Below, in pieces: positions 28,989 through 38,450 of a stretch of DNA of 64,000 nt. The position numbers were made by a program, and so were the translations under genes. The notes below the pieces were generated by a model. The model saw only the letters and a program-made list of their open reading frames with translations. It did no database searches and was not told the origin of the DNA. Numbering within the stretch: position 1 is the stretch's first letter; every line of letters starts with the position of its first letter. Source of the DNA: Gammaproteobacteria bacterium UBA2679 (GTDB lineage: Bacteria > Pseudomonadota > Gammaproteobacteria > Pseudomonadales > Oleiphilaceae); assembly GCA_002354735.1 (NCBI GenBank), contig DEMD01000007.1:398161-462160 (forward strand), written 5' to 3'.

Positions 28989-29516
28989 TCAAAGTTCCCC
29001 TGAAAAATTCGGCAATGGCCGACTATTGGCTTTTGCCTGCGTCGCTGCTACGCCATTACTGTCGATGTCCTTGATCAGCCACTCCATCTCGCCAATCTCC
29101 TTTCGCTGGTTTCGAATGATCCTTTCAGCCAGGGCCCGCACACGAACATCCTCCAGGCCCGCTCGCTCACTGGTCAGCAGGGCAATCGAATGGTGCGGGA
29201 TCATGGCCTTCATGTAGAGATCATCTTCCACGGTCTTCTGCGAGCGCACCAGCCACAGAGCGATGAGGAAGGTGATACTGCTGCCGATGATGAGCACGGT
29301 ATTGATCAGACGATTTTCGTACATGTGCAGCATGAACAGTAGCATCACGACCGACAGGGTGGCCCCCATGAGAATGGCCATGTACAGTCGGGTTTCACTA
29401 AACCTGACATGGCTGATCTCATAAGTATTCAGGTACATCAGGCCGTACATGATGACTGTCGCCGTAGCTACCATGGCGGCAAAACGCCAGTAGTGCGCAT
29501 AGCCATCGTTCATCAT
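28989..29516 (-). CDS. DUF305-type membrane protein
   Basis: This protein of about 175 residues has three hydrophobic segments (about 11-32, 43-62 and 71-92). They are followed by a soluble domain with the MIPHHSIALLTSERAG motif of the DUF305 family (about 100-160). In related proteins the paired His are suspected metal or redox sites. The function here is unknown. The frame extends to 29540, but the double ATG at 29516/29513 has a purine-rich ribosome site (GTGGGGGG) just upstream. The 3' end lies about 55 bases beyond the tRNA-Leu end, on the opposite strand. Confidence 0.8.
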   Translation of the reverse strand: MMNDGYAHYWRFAAMVATATVIMYGLMYLNTYEISHVRFSETRLYMAILMGATLSVVMLLFMLHMYENRLINTVLIIGSSITFLIALWLVRSQKTVEDDLYMKAMIPHHSIALLTSERAGLEDVRVRALAERIIRNQRKEIGEMEWLIKDIDSNGVAATQAKANSRPLPNFSGEL

Positions 29517-29704
29517 CACCCCCCACTCTTCTGTCCTCAATGCTTACGAGCGACCGAATGCAACCGATTGAAGTATCTGAATACTCCACCCGATCCGGAC
29601 TCATTGCGGCAAGCTCCTTTCTCCTGACCTATACTTGAATCCGGGTGCCCGCGTAAGGGCTGCCCACGCGTTGCAAACTGGCCTGACCCGATAGGAATCG
29701 AGAC

Positions 29705-31516
29705 TTGAAGCTTTCGTCCAAACCGACTCACCTTAATATACTCGCGATCAGTAGTTCCGCAGATCTCAGGCAACTGCAGACGCAACTGCACTCAGCTTCG
29801 GTGCAGGTCACGCTGGAAACCGCGCATGGCTTCAGCGAAGCACTTGCCAAAATCAGCAAGGGGCAACCCTACCAGGCCGTGCTTGTCGACCAGCATCTGG
29901 CGGAAGGCAAGGGCCTGGCGCTCCTGCAACAAATTCGCGAGATTTCGGCTGAGCAGATTGTCATTATTGTCAGCGAGGCCGATGATCTCGAAGCAGGTCT
30001 GGCCAGCCTCGAAGCCGGCGCCCAGGATTTCATTCCTCGTGCCGAGCTGAGCGTCGAACGGCTTACACGCTCGATTCTCAAATCACAGCTTCATTCCAGT
30101 CTCGACCGTAAACTGCAGCAGAGTCTTGCCAACGCGCAGAATCTTTCTGAGCGCGACGCACTGACCGGTCTGGCTAACCGATATCTCTTCGATGAGACGC
30201 TAAAGGTCTGTCTGACCAACAATCGCGGCAAGTCAACCAAGCTGGCCTTGTTCCTGTTCGACCTGGATCGCTTTAAATTTATCAACGATTCCTACGGACA
30301 CGTAGTTGGTGACCGGCTCCTGCAACAGTTTTCGGCGAGGATGTCGACCCTGCTGCGCCCTGATGAAATGTTCGCGCGCCTGGGTGGAGACGAATTCGCG
30401 CTGCTGGTGACCAATTTGCGCAGTGACAAGCCTGTCAGCAACATCGCAAACCGTATTCTGCGCTCGCTATCAGATCCTTTCGAGATTGAGCGGCATGTGC
30501 TGCCAGTGACTACCAGTATTGGCATTGTGGTGTCGCCGGAAAATGGCCTGAGTTCTGAAGATCTGCTCAAGAATGCTGATATCGCCATGTATCGGGCCAA
30601 GAAGAGCGGTCGTAATACATTCTGCTTCTTTTCCGATGACATGCAGCATCACTATCACCAGCAGCAAACGACCGAACTGAAGCTGCGGCAGTCGATTGAG
30701 CGTAACCAGTTCGTTCTCCACTACCAGCCCATCGTCAAATGTGGCCAGGACAGTGACCAGAGCATAATCGGTGCCGAAGCCCTCTTACGCTGGTGCGAAG
30801 ATGGCACATCAATGCGAATGCCAGACAAGTTTCTCAAGGTTGCCGAAGAAACAGGGCTCATGGGCGCAATAGGTGAATGGGTCATTCGCGAAGCCTGTGC
30901 GCGGCTAGCCGATATTCGTGCAGCCCTGGATGAGCAGCAGCGCGACGAATTTTGTATGTCGATAAACGTTTCACCAACGCAACTGACCGACGGCAGCGTG
31001 GTGACGGCTATTGAGGAAATGATTGCAGAGTACAATCTACCGCCACAGAGTCTGGAGCTCGAACTCACCGAGACGGCCTTTGTGGAAGACGCCGGTATGA
31101 TCGAAAAGAGCATCAATGCCATTGCAGCTCTCGGGTGCCGGATTGCCCTGGATGATTTCGGCACCGGCTACTCTTCGATCCAGCATCTGCAGCGATTCCC
31201 GATATCAACGGTGAAGATCGACCGCTGTCTGATGCCCGACCCTTCGCAGACCGGCCTGGCCAGCGAGCCTGGAGCAGCCATGTTAAGCAACTCCGGCGGC
31301 TATCTGCATACGCTGGCCTTGCTCAAAGGCTTGCTGGCCATGCTCAACTCGCTACAGCTGACCACGACCGCAGAAGGTGTAGAAACTGAAGAGCACATCA
31401 AGCTGTGCATGAAAATGGGCGCTACACGGATGCAGGGCTGGTACTATTCGAAAGCTCTACCTTTCGAAGAGTTCATGATCATGCTTGGTAACAAATCGTG
31501 CAACAAGGCCACCTGA
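29705..31516 (+). CDS. GGDEF-EAL c-di-GMP enzyme with degenerate receiver domain
   Basis: This 603-residue protein has three domains. The receiver-like part (about 10-125) keeps Asp62 but has Ser in place of the acidic pair (ILAISSS) and Arg in place of the Lys, so phosphorylation is doubtful. The GGDEF domain (about 145-310) has an intact GGDEF at 227-231, but the inhibitory RxxD site reads RPDE. The EAL domain (about 325-595) keeps EAL (358-360), NVSP, DDFGTGYSS, KIDR and AEGVET, so phosphodiesterase activity is likely. The start is a TTG with AGGAA 7 bases upstream. Its end overlaps the next gene by 19 bases. Confidence 0.92.
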   Translation: MKLSSKPTHLNILAISSSADLRQLQTQLHSASVQVTLETAHGFSEALAKISKGQPYQAVLVDQHLAEGKGLALLQQIREISAEQIVIIVSEADDLEAGLASLEAGAQDFIPRAELSVERLTRSILKSQLHSSLDRKLQQSLANAQNLSERDALTGLANRYLFDETLKVCLTNNRGKSTKLALFLFDLDRFKFINDSYGHVVGDRLLQQFSARMSTLLRPDEMFARLGGDEFALLVTNLRSDKPVSNIANRILRSLSDPFEIERHVLPVTTSIGIVVSPENGLSSEDLLKNADIAMYRAKKSGRNTFCFFSDDMQHHYHQQQTTELKLRQSIERNQFVLHYQPIVKCGQDSDQSIIGAEALLRWCEDGTSMRMPDKFLKVAEETGLMGAIGEWVIREACARLADIRAALDEQQRDEFCMSINVSPTQLTDGSVVTAIEEMIAEYNLPPQSLELELTETAFVEDAGMIEKSINAIAALGCRIALDDFGTGYSSIQHLQRFPISTVKIDRCLMPDPSQTGLASEPGAAMLSNSGGYLHTLALLKGLLAMLNSLQLTTTAEGVETEEHIKLCMKMGATRMQGWYYSKALPFEEFMIMLGNKSCNKAT

Positions 31517-32421
31517 AGGTCTGGCAGGTCAGTGACGGCAAGCCCGGACATGTCAAGCAGGCCACAGCGCTCATAGCAGCGCTGGGAGCGCTCCGCCATG
31601 TCGAGCTGTCGGTTTTGCCCGCCTGGCCCCTACGGAAAGCACTTTCGGCACTGCTACGACCGAATGGCAGCGGTTTCACGCAGCATCCCGGCCTGGTAAT
31701 TGGCGTCGGCCACGGCACGCACCCTACGGTTCTGGCTCTACAGCGACAGCTCGGCGCACGCAGTGCTGTCATCATGAACCCAAGCCTGCCTGCAAAGCTT
31801 TTCGATGCTGTGATCACGCCTCTTCACGACGGCTTCAAGGCTGGCGGTAACCGCCTGGTAACGCCGTTGTCGCTAGCGCCAGTGCCTGATATCTCCGCGG
31901 CGCCCGATTACCAGAAAGGCCTCATACTGCTTGGCGGCGAAAGTCGGCATTTTCAGTGGCAGAATGCTGATGTTCTGCAGCAGATGTGTGCTTTGGCCGA
32001 ACGCTATCCAGCAGTACACTGGCAGGCAACGACTTCCCGCCGGACGCCCGAGAACTTCGCAGGCACTCGAGCCAGACTGCCCTCATCGATCGAACTGCTG
32101 GATTGGTCAGACCTGCCAACAGATTGGCTACAGCAGACGCTGCCAACAGCTGGACACATCTGGGTAACCGAAGACTCCGCATCCATGCTGGCCGAGGCGA
32201 TGAATACACGAGCCTACGTGGGCCTGATCAAGCTTGCCAGTAGCCAGAGGACCAACAAACTGCGTCGAGGCACCAGTGTGCTCATAGCAGATGGGCGCCT
32301 GGCGACACTGGAGCGGTGTCATTCAGAAACCTATAGTGCAACAGCCGATACCGCCTGCGAACAGCGTGAAAATCCAAATATAGTCTGTGCGCAATCGCTC
32401 CTGACCTTACTTGATCTGTAG
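31498..32421 (+). CDS. ELM1/GtrOC1-family putative glycosyltransferase
   Basis: This 307-residue protein matches the Mito_fiss_Elm1 (DUF1022) family, whose bacterial members are thought to be nucleotide-sugar glycosyltransferases. Typical motifs are VWQVSDGKPGHVKQATAL near the N-terminus, GVGHGTHPTVL, LLGGESRHFQW and HIWVTEDSASMLAEAM with the GT-B-like C-terminal sugar-nucleotide site. The start is GTG and overlaps the end of the GGDEF-EAL gene by 19 bases. A second glycosyltransferase follows 62 bases downstream, which suggests a role in lipopolysaccharide or exopolysaccharide decoration (inference). Confidence 0.82.
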   Translation: MQQGHLKVWQVSDGKPGHVKQATALIAALGALRHVELSVLPAWPLRKALSALLRPNGSGFTQHPGLVIGVGHGTHPTVLALQRQLGARSAVIMNPSLPAKLFDAVITPLHDGFKAGGNRLVTPLSLAPVPDISAAPDYQKGLILLGGESRHFQWQNADVLQQMCALAERYPAVHWQATTSRRTPENFAGTRARLPSSIELLDWSDLPTDWLQQTLPTAGHIWVTEDSASMLAEAMNTRAYVGLIKLASSQRTNKLRRGTSVLIADGRLATLERCHSETYSATADTACEQRENPNIVCAQSLLTLLDL

Positions 32422-32483
32422 TTCCTGAGGCACTGCGACCGCAGCACACGATACACACCCATAACAACTTCAGAGAATAACAG

Positions 32484-33713
32484 GTGCAAAAACCGAATAG
32501 CGCTCACGACAGACCCGCCAACCCTCCTCACGAAGGCCATGGTTCGACCGCGACCCACCCCGGCCTGTATACCAGTGATCGGAACAGCAGACCGCTCCAC
32601 ATCGTCCAGGTCTTGCCAGAACTTCAGTCAGGCGGGGTAGAGCGTGGCACGATTGAGTTCTCCCGCTATCTGGTGACGCACGGCCACCGCTCAACCGTGA
32701 TCTCCAACGGCGGCCGTTTGGTAAGACAACTCGAGGCTGAGGGTGGCCATCATATTTCCATCCCCATCCATCGCAAGAGTCCGACCTCGCTACGGTACGT
32801 CGCGCCCTTGCGACAGGCACTGTTCGCGCTGAACCCGGATATCGTGCATGTGCGCTCGCGAATGCCAGCCTGGCTGACATGGCTCGCCATGCGCAAGTTA
32901 TCGCCGAAAGAACGGCCGGTGGTTGTCAGCACCTTTCATGGCCTGTACTCCGTGAACCGCTACAGCGCCATCATGAGCCGTGCGAATTCAGTTATAGCCA
33001 TTTCAAGGTGTGTGCGCGATTACATCGTCGCGAACTACAAGCTGGACGCAGCGGCCATCAAGGTCATTCCCAGAGGCGTTGATGTCGCGCTTTTTCCCCA
33101 TCGGGATGCGCCATCGCACGAGTGGACCGAGCGTTTTCGGGGCGAGTTCCCGCAAGCACAGGACCGCTTTCTGCTGCTGATGCCAGGGCGACTTACGCGG
33201 TGGAAGGGGCAGCTGGACTTTCTCAAGCTGATTGCCAGCCTCAGGCACGAAGCGCCCGGTCGATATTTTGGCGTCATTGTTGGTGAGCCCGACCAAGGCA
33301 AGACAGCTTATCTTGAAGAACTGACGCAATCGGCAGAGACGCTGGGAATAAGCCAGGATGTTGCATTCGCCGGTCACCGCAGCGATATGACGGAGTGGTA
33401 TGCCGCAGCTGCTGCCGTCTTCAACCTCTCCACTCAACCAGAACCATTCGGCCGCACTGTGATCGAGGCACTTGCCACGGGCACCCCTGTCATTGCGTAT
33501 GATCAGGGTGGACCGGCAGAAGTCCTTGAAGACCTCTATCCAGCCGGGTTGGTGAAGACCGGGGATATCGGGCTACTCGCCCGACTTGTTCGGGCCTTGT
33601 GCGAGAGCCCGCAATCCCGCCCGGTCATTGATTTTGGCGCGCCCTATACGCTGGCTGCCCAGAGCGAGTCGACCCTGGATGTCTACAGATCTGCGCTAGC
33701 GGCGAGAAACTGA
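32484..33713 (+). CDS. Glycosyltransferase, GT4 family
   Basis: This 409-residue GT-B fold enzyme has an N-terminal acceptor domain starting LHIVQVLPELQSGGVERGTI near residue 38. The C-terminal donor domain has LLMPGRLTRWKGQ and the EX7E-type motif EPFGRTVIEALATGTPVIAYD. Such enzymes transfer hexoses in LPS core or capsule synthesis. The donor and acceptor cannot be told. The first 36 residues are polar and unrelated to the fold. The start is GTG with CAGGTG at the codon; no strong ribosome site is seen. Confidence 0.9.
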   Translation: MQKPNSAHDRPANPPHEGHGSTATHPGLYTSDRNSRPLHIVQVLPELQSGGVERGTIEFSRYLVTHGHRSTVISNGGRLVRQLEAEGGHHISIPIHRKSPTSLRYVAPLRQALFALNPDIVHVRSRMPAWLTWLAMRKLSPKERPVVVSTFHGLYSVNRYSAIMSRANSVIAISRCVRDYIVANYKLDAAAIKVIPRGVDVALFPHRDAPSHEWTERFRGEFPQAQDRFLLLMPGRLTRWKGQLDFLKLIASLRHEAPGRYFGVIVGEPDQGKTAYLEELTQSAETLGISQDVAFAGHRSDMTEWYAAAAAVFNLSTQPEPFGRTVIEALATGTPVIAYDQGGPAEVLEDLYPAGLVKTGDIGLLARLVRALCESPQSRPVIDFGAPYTLAAQSESTLDVYRSALAARN

Positions 33714-33782
33714 GGTCTGCCTGCGCAAGCCCCCCGTAACCAATTGGACATCAAACACCAATTCATTACAGGAGTTTCTGCC

Positions 33783-34490
33783 ATGGCGGACCATATTCTC
33801 ATTGTTGTCAGCGGACATCAGACACTAGGTAGTTCCGGTGAGCCTACCGGCTGGTTCTGCAGCGAGGTCAGCCATCCTCTGGAAGTCTTCCGCGAGGCTG
33901 GGTTCAACGTTACCTTCTGCAGTCCACAGGGTGGCGCCACGAAACCAGATCCAGGCTCGCTTGATCGCAGCGATCCGCTCAATAGCAAGTTGTTGGACAG
34001 CAAGGCCGATATGGAATCACTGGCCAGCACCTTTAAACCAGAGGAGCTGGATGCAAGTGCTTACAAGGCGATCTTCTTCGCCGGTGGCCACGGCACCATG
34101 TGGGACTTTCCGGACCACGCGGGTTTACGCAAGCTGATTCAGTCAGCCTACGAGGCCGGAAACGTCGTAGCAGCGGTTTGTCATGGCCCTGCGGCACTGG
34201 TCAATGCCACCCTTAGCGACGGTAGCTATCTTGTTGCTGGCAAGGATGTCACCTGCTTTACGGATTCTGAAGAAGCGGCGGTCGAGAAGGATGACATCGT
34301 GCCCTTCCTGCTCGAGACCCGCCTGCGCGAAAGAGGCGCAAATGTTCATACTGCGCCCGACTTTGAGGTCAGTGTTCAGGTCAGTGACCGTCTGGTGACT
34401 GGACAGAACCCGGCTTCAGCCCACGCAACCGCACAGGCAGTAGTCGATGCGGTATTCAAGTTGCCGAAGCGGGTGGTTGCGCACGCCTGA
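33783..34490 (+). CDS. DJ-1/PfpI-family protein, probable glyoxalase III or chaperone-like hydrolase
   Basis: This 235-residue class I glutamine-amidotransferase-like protein has the catalytic elbow VVAAVCHGPAALV (Cys133, His134) and an upstream SGEPTGWFCSEVSHP segment with candidate Glu residues. These are typical of the Hsp31/glyoxalase III branch, which detoxifies methylglyoxal. The ATG at 33783 has AGGAG at proper distance and replaces the longer frame start at 33744. It stands alone on the plus strand, so a stress function fits the neighbourhood but is not shown by it. Confidence 0.88.
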   Translation: MADHILIVVSGHQTLGSSGEPTGWFCSEVSHPLEVFREAGFNVTFCSPQGGATKPDPGSLDRSDPLNSKLLDSKADMESLASTFKPEELDASAYKAIFFAGGHGTMWDFPDHAGLRKLIQSAYEAGNVVAAVCHGPAALVNATLSDGSYLVAGKDVTCFTDSEEAAVEKDDIVPFLLETRLRERGANVHTAPDFEVSVQVSDRLVTGQNPASAHATAQAVVDAVFKLPKRVVAHA

Positions 34491-34560
34491 GTGCCGTGAA
34501 CCTGCTGCTAGATGCCACTCAGATCACTTCTGAGCGCCATTGAGCCGCTTAATCGTCAGG

Positions 34561-35892
34561 TTAGGCCTCTGATAGCGCCTCGACCTGGCGATCACCGCTC
34601 AGGGCCTTGTTGAGCAGCCTTACCTTCCTGTTGATAAAGCGTCTGTCCATGGTGCTTTCGATCGTGGGATCACTGACGCGAACGATATCATCGACAAAAT
34701 CGATCAGACCTGCTCGCTGATCGTCATCGAGCTCCGCGTACGCAATGTTGATGCAGCATTCCACCAGCTTCGCCACGACGATCGCATCCTTGCGGCCATA
34801 CTCCCTGATCGGCCCGAGCGTGGTGTATAGCAAATCGAGAAAGTCCTGGGCCATATAGAACATCCGGGGCTTGCCTTCGTCGTCGCATTCCACGTCGAAT
34901 CCGGGGTGACTTGCGAAATCGGCAAACAGTATCGAGAGCATGTCCAGCGCACGAACAGCTGTACCTGGGTCATTGATGCCGGGGCTCAGGGCCTTGACTG
35001 CAATTTCCGAAAGCTGGTTGAAGCCAAAGGTGTAATGGTCGTCTGCGATCTCTTCGATATAGAAGGTGAAACAGTCGAGGATAGCCTTCTTCACGTCGTC
35101 ATCAACATCTGTGTCGATGCGCACGAGAGGCCGCCCTTTCGCGACAAATTCTCCCAGGTGCACCTGAGTCACTAGGCTGAGCTCATTCTTGGTCAGTATC
35201 CGCATCAACTCGGAGATGTTGGACTTCTTGAAATAGCCGGTATGGTCATTGGGAATCCGGACCCACTCACTGGTGTTCGGTATCGTCTCGTCGTCCTTGG
35301 AATCCTTCAACTGCTTCAGCCGATCTGCTATCTCCTCACGAGTTCGTTCAAAGATAGAGTCCATGACGAAATCGACCTGAATGGACCGAGTGATGGAGTG
35401 GATGAAATAGACGAAGAGGGCCAGTGAGAGAACGCCGAAGAGCATGGCAAAAAATATGCCGAGCCCAGGCACCTCGAATCCGTTTTCCACGCTGTTGATA
35501 TTCGTCAGCAGGACCAGAGAAAAAATGATGGTTCCGATGTAGACGCCAAGTGTTCTCTGATGCTGGGGCCTGGTAATCAGGCCGGGTATGATCCGCGGCG
35601 ACAGCGTGGCGGAGGCGCGTGTAAGCACCACCATCACCATAGAAAAGCTGAAGACGGTGAGCGAGATGATCCCGCCCACAAGCGTGCCGAGTATGGTGCG
35701 CGCATTCTCGGCGTCGTCAACGAACAACACAGGCCAGCTGTCCTTGAAGCTTTGCACAGGCGGCTTGTATTCGAGATAGATGATAAGGAAGTAGAACAGG
35801 AACATCGCAATGGCTATCAGCGTAGGCACGAACGCGATGCTGTGGTAGACCCGCTGCACGAATCGGAAAAGCGAGTTCTTCAGTTTTCTCAT
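34561..35892 (-). CDS. DUF2254 predicted membrane protein
   Basis: This 443-residue protein has four hydrophobic segments in the N-terminal half (about 20-42, 67-92, 113-132 and 142-165). They are followed by a large cytoplasmic region. Signature stretches include LTVFSFSMVMVVLTRASATL, SPRI and ALSPGINDPGTAVRALD. The function of the family is unknown; possible transport or signalling roles are guesses. It lies 22 bases after the topoisomerase gene on the same strand, so cotranscription is possible. Confidence 0.88.
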   Translation of the reverse strand: MRKLKNSLFRFVQRVYHSIAFVPTLIAIAMFLFYFLIIYLEYKPPVQSFKDSWPVLFVDDAENARTILGTLVGGIISLTVFSFSMVMVVLTRASATLSPRIIPGLITRPQHQRTLGVYIGTIIFSLVLLTNINSVENGFEVPGLGIFFAMLFGVLSLALFVYFIHSITRSIQVDFVMDSIFERTREEIADRLKQLKDSKDDETIPNTSEWVRIPNDHTGYFKKSNISELMRILTKNELSLVTQVHLGEFVAKGRPLVRIDTDVDDDVKKAILDCFTFYIEEIADDHYTFGFNQLSEIAVKALSPGINDPGTAVRALDMLSILFADFASHPGFDVECDDEGKPRMFYMAQDFLDLLYTTLGPIREYGRKDAIVVAKLVECCINIAYAELDDDQRAGLIDFVDDIVRVSDPTIESTMDRRFINRKVRLLNKALSGDRQVEALSEA

Positions 35893-35914
35893 CTTGTCCG
35901 CCCAAGCTGATTCA

Positions 35915-36979
35915 TTAAGACGCCTGTGGAGGCTTGACTGGCTCGCTCAGCACCTCGAGGGTATAGTTTTCAAACGCGTCCAGTCCGCCGGTGGCCTCCG
36001 CTGCTTTCGCACGCTCGAGTCGATCGAACAAGGCGTCATCATCGTGCTGCTGCACAAGCGTGCAGAGGACTGTGGGGTGAATATAATACTCCCGGCAAAT
36101 GGTGATCGTGTTACCAAGCTTGGCCGCCACAAGCTTGACCAACTGAGTCTCGAACTTGCGTTGGGGGTGCTCGCGAACCAGCTTGACCGCCGAAGTAAAC
36201 TGCCGCGCGGCCTCTACAGTCCCGCCCCAGGTGCGGAAGGCTTTGGCAGTGTACGGTAATCCACTGACTGCCTGAATGTACTGATTCACATCATGACTGT
36301 CGATAGCTCTGAAAGCTTTCTGGTCACGATCGTAATATCGGAAGAGTTCATAGCCGGGCAACTCACTGACTGCTCTCAGCAGCTTTTCCAGCTTCCTGTC
36401 CGCAATTTGAATAGAGCGGTACTTTCCACTCTTTGCCCGGTACTGCAGTGCAAGATGGCCGTTCTCCAACTGCACATGCTTCCGCCTCAGGGTGGTCGCA
36501 CCGTACGTATGATTGCTGTTTGTGTAAGCCTGATTGCCTATTCGCAGGTGGTAGGTATCGAGCAGACGAACCACCAGCGCGAGCACCTTCTCCCGTGGCC
36601 AGTGACGTCTACGAAGGTCGCTCTCGAGCCGCTGCCGCACTGCTGGCAATGCTCTGGCGAAATCAGCGAGGCCGGAAAACTTGCTGGCCTGACGGTGCTT
36701 GCTCCATTCTTCGTGATAGCGATACTGCTTGCGGTTCCGCTCGTCGTAGCCGGTAGCCTGAAGATGACCATCGGGCTGGCTACATATCCATACCCGCTGC
36801 CAGTTGGGCGGAATGACCAGCGATTTGATGCGCTGCAGCTGTTCCGGATCGCTTAGCTTGTGGCCTGCGTCATCGAAATAGGTAAATCCCCGGCCGCAGC
36901 GGCGTCGGGTAAAGCCCGGCGTAGTGTCATCAACATACGTCAGGTGACTGGGACAAATCGGTATTGTAGGCGCTTTCAA
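35915..36979 (-). CDS. DNA topoisomerase IB, poxvirus type
   Basis: This roughly 354-residue enzyme relaxes supercoils through a 3'-phosphotyrosine intermediate. The N-terminal domain (about 10-80) includes RRRCGRGFTYFDDAG. The catalytic domain shows LRIGNQAYTNSNHTYGATTL, RAKSGKYRSI, KAFRTWGGTVEA and the C-terminal TITICREYYIHP with the active-site tyrosine. The frame is open 35 codons further into the upstream gene. A TTG at 36979 with an excellent Shine-Dalgarno (GGAAGGA, 6-base spacing) gives the family length and is chosen. It still overlaps the upstream GGDEF gene by 50 bases. Bacterial topoisomerase IB is patchily distributed and not essential in known cases. Confidence 0.93.
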   Translation of the reverse strand: MKAPTIPICPSHLTYVDDTTPGFTRRRCGRGFTYFDDAGHKLSDPEQLQRIKSLVIPPNWQRVWICSQPDGHLQATGYDERNRKQYRYHEEWSKHRQASKFSGLADFARALPAVRQRLESDLRRRHWPREKVLALVVRLLDTYHLRIGNQAYTNSNHTYGATTLRRKHVQLENGHLALQYRAKSGKYRSIQIADRKLEKLLRAVSELPGYELFRYYDRDQKAFRAIDSHDVNQYIQAVSGLPYTAKAFRTWGGTVEAARQFTSAVKLVREHPQRKFETQLVKLVAAKLGNTITICREYYIHPTVLCTLVQQHDDDALFDRLERAKAAEATGGLDAFENYTLEVLSEPVKPPQAS

Positions 36980-38450
36980 CCTGGTTCCTTCCGTTGGCTT
37001 TTGCTCGGTAAAGCGCTGCGTCCGCTGCCGCCAGTATGTTGGAAAAACCGTGATCCTCCGGCACGAGGCCAGAGTCTGCGACATCGAGCTGCAGGCCCTG
37101 TAGCTGGCTCAAACAGGCGACACCGATGCTCACGGTGATATCGATGCCGAGCGGGCGGCTCGTCTGAACGGCCCAGCGAAATCGATCCGCCTTGTGTACG
37201 GCGTCTACCAGGGAGCAGTTTGGCAACAGCAATACGAGCTCTTCACCACCGATCCTGAACGCGTAATCTTCAGTCCGTGTGTGCTGCCCCATTAGCTTTG
37301 CCACCGCCTGCAGGATATCGTCGCCCGCCTGATGGCCAAAAGTATCGTTCACATGCTTGAAGTGATCGATATCACACATGAGTACGCTGTAGTCGCCTTC
37401 ATGGCGCAGTGCATTGGCATGAACACGCTGGGCGATGCTCTCGAGCGCATGTCTGTTAAGCAGTCCCGTTAGCTGATCGGTGAGCGCCATGGTCTGCAGT
37501 CGCGCCTGCTCTTCCTCGATGCTGCGACGCTCCTGATAATCTGCCCAGACCCCCAGAATGCGACTATGCAGTTCCTCCAGTGAGACTGGCTTGATAAGCA
37601 CATCATCAGCACCGGCAGCCAGCATCTGCATCTTCTGAGCCTGGTCCTGAAGCCCCGAGACAATGAAACAGGGCAGTAAGCGCCCCTGTGCACTACCCTT
37701 GATGCTTCGCACCAGAGAAAGGCCCGTAAGCGTGCCCTCGACCATGACATCGGCAACGACGAGGTCATACGATTCTTTCAAGGTGGATTTAAGGGCCTGT
37801 CTTGCGCTGGTGAAATGGCTGACCTGAAATCCCTTGGCACTGAAGTACTCGATGAATACCGCGAAGATGGATGGACTATCTTCGACATAAAGCATATGCA
37901 GCGGCTTATCCGGTACCACGGCTGCCATCTGGAAATCGGAGACCAGCCTGTCAAGCGATGCAGAATCTCCGGACTTGATAACATCGGTAGCGCCTGCCAC
38001 GAGGAGGGCGTGGAGCGTAGCCTCTTCGAGGCGATCGACTACGACGATAACCGGAGTGAGCGCATTCAGCGTGGTCTGACGACACTGCCGTACAAGATGA
38101 CGCACGCGCTCGAGGAGAGATTCATAGGAAGTCGCCCGCACTTTAGTAACATGCTCATTCTTGTCGGCATGGGCATCGGGAATCGGATCCGGCGCAGTCG
38201 ACTCAGGTAGGTAAACGAGGATGAGATCCTGCTTCTGCGCCTCGATATGTGCCAGCGCCTTACCCAAGTCGGCAAAATCGCTGATCTGCATATGGGCCGA
38301 GTCTACCTGTGCCTTGCTCCATAGGCGCCGGAATTGAAACTGCTCTGTACTGTCAATCTGGCAAATCATCAAAACGGTATCTTTACCCTGCTTCAGTGTT
38401 GGGTTCTGCAGAAACGTATGCAAAACCCGAGCCGGCTGCGAGCTATCCAC
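36930..38450 (-). CDS. Response regulator diguanylate cyclase (pseudo-REC, REC, GGDEF)
   Basis: This 506-residue protein likely makes c-di-GMP in response to phosphorylation. Residues about 28-175 form a receiver-like domain without a clear phosphoacceptor. A canonical receiver follows (about 184-300; YVEDS, Asp234, Lys287). The GGDEF domain (about 320-490) has GGEEL at 401-405 and the inhibitory site RTED at 392-395, so product inhibition is expected. The first codon at 38450 is GTG with no good ribosome site. An ATG at residue 28 is an alternative start. Its end overlaps the topoisomerase gene. Confidence 0.9.
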   Translation of the reverse strand: MDSSQPARVLHTFLQNPTLKQGKDTVLMICQIDSTEQFQFRRLWSKAQVDSAHMQISDFADLGKALAHIEAQKQDLILVYLPESTAPDPIPDAHADKNEHVTKVRATSYESLLERVRHLVRQCRQTTLNALTPVIVVVDRLEEATLHALLVAGATDVIKSGDSASLDRLVSDFQMAAVVPDKPLHMLYVEDSPSIFAVFIEYFSAKGFQVSHFTSARQALKSTLKESYDLVVADVMVEGTLTGLSLVRSIKGSAQGRLLPCFIVSGLQDQAQKMQMLAAGADDVLIKPVSLEELHSRILGVWADYQERRSIEEEQARLQTMALTDQLTGLLNRHALESIAQRVHANALRHEGDYSVLMCDIDHFKHVNDTFGHQAGDDILQAVAKLMGQHTRTEDYAFRIGGEELVLLLPNCSLVDAVHKADRFRWAVQTSRPLGIDITVSIGVACLSQLQGLQLDVADSGLVPEDHGFSNILAAADAALYRAKANGRNQVESAYNTDLSQSPDVC

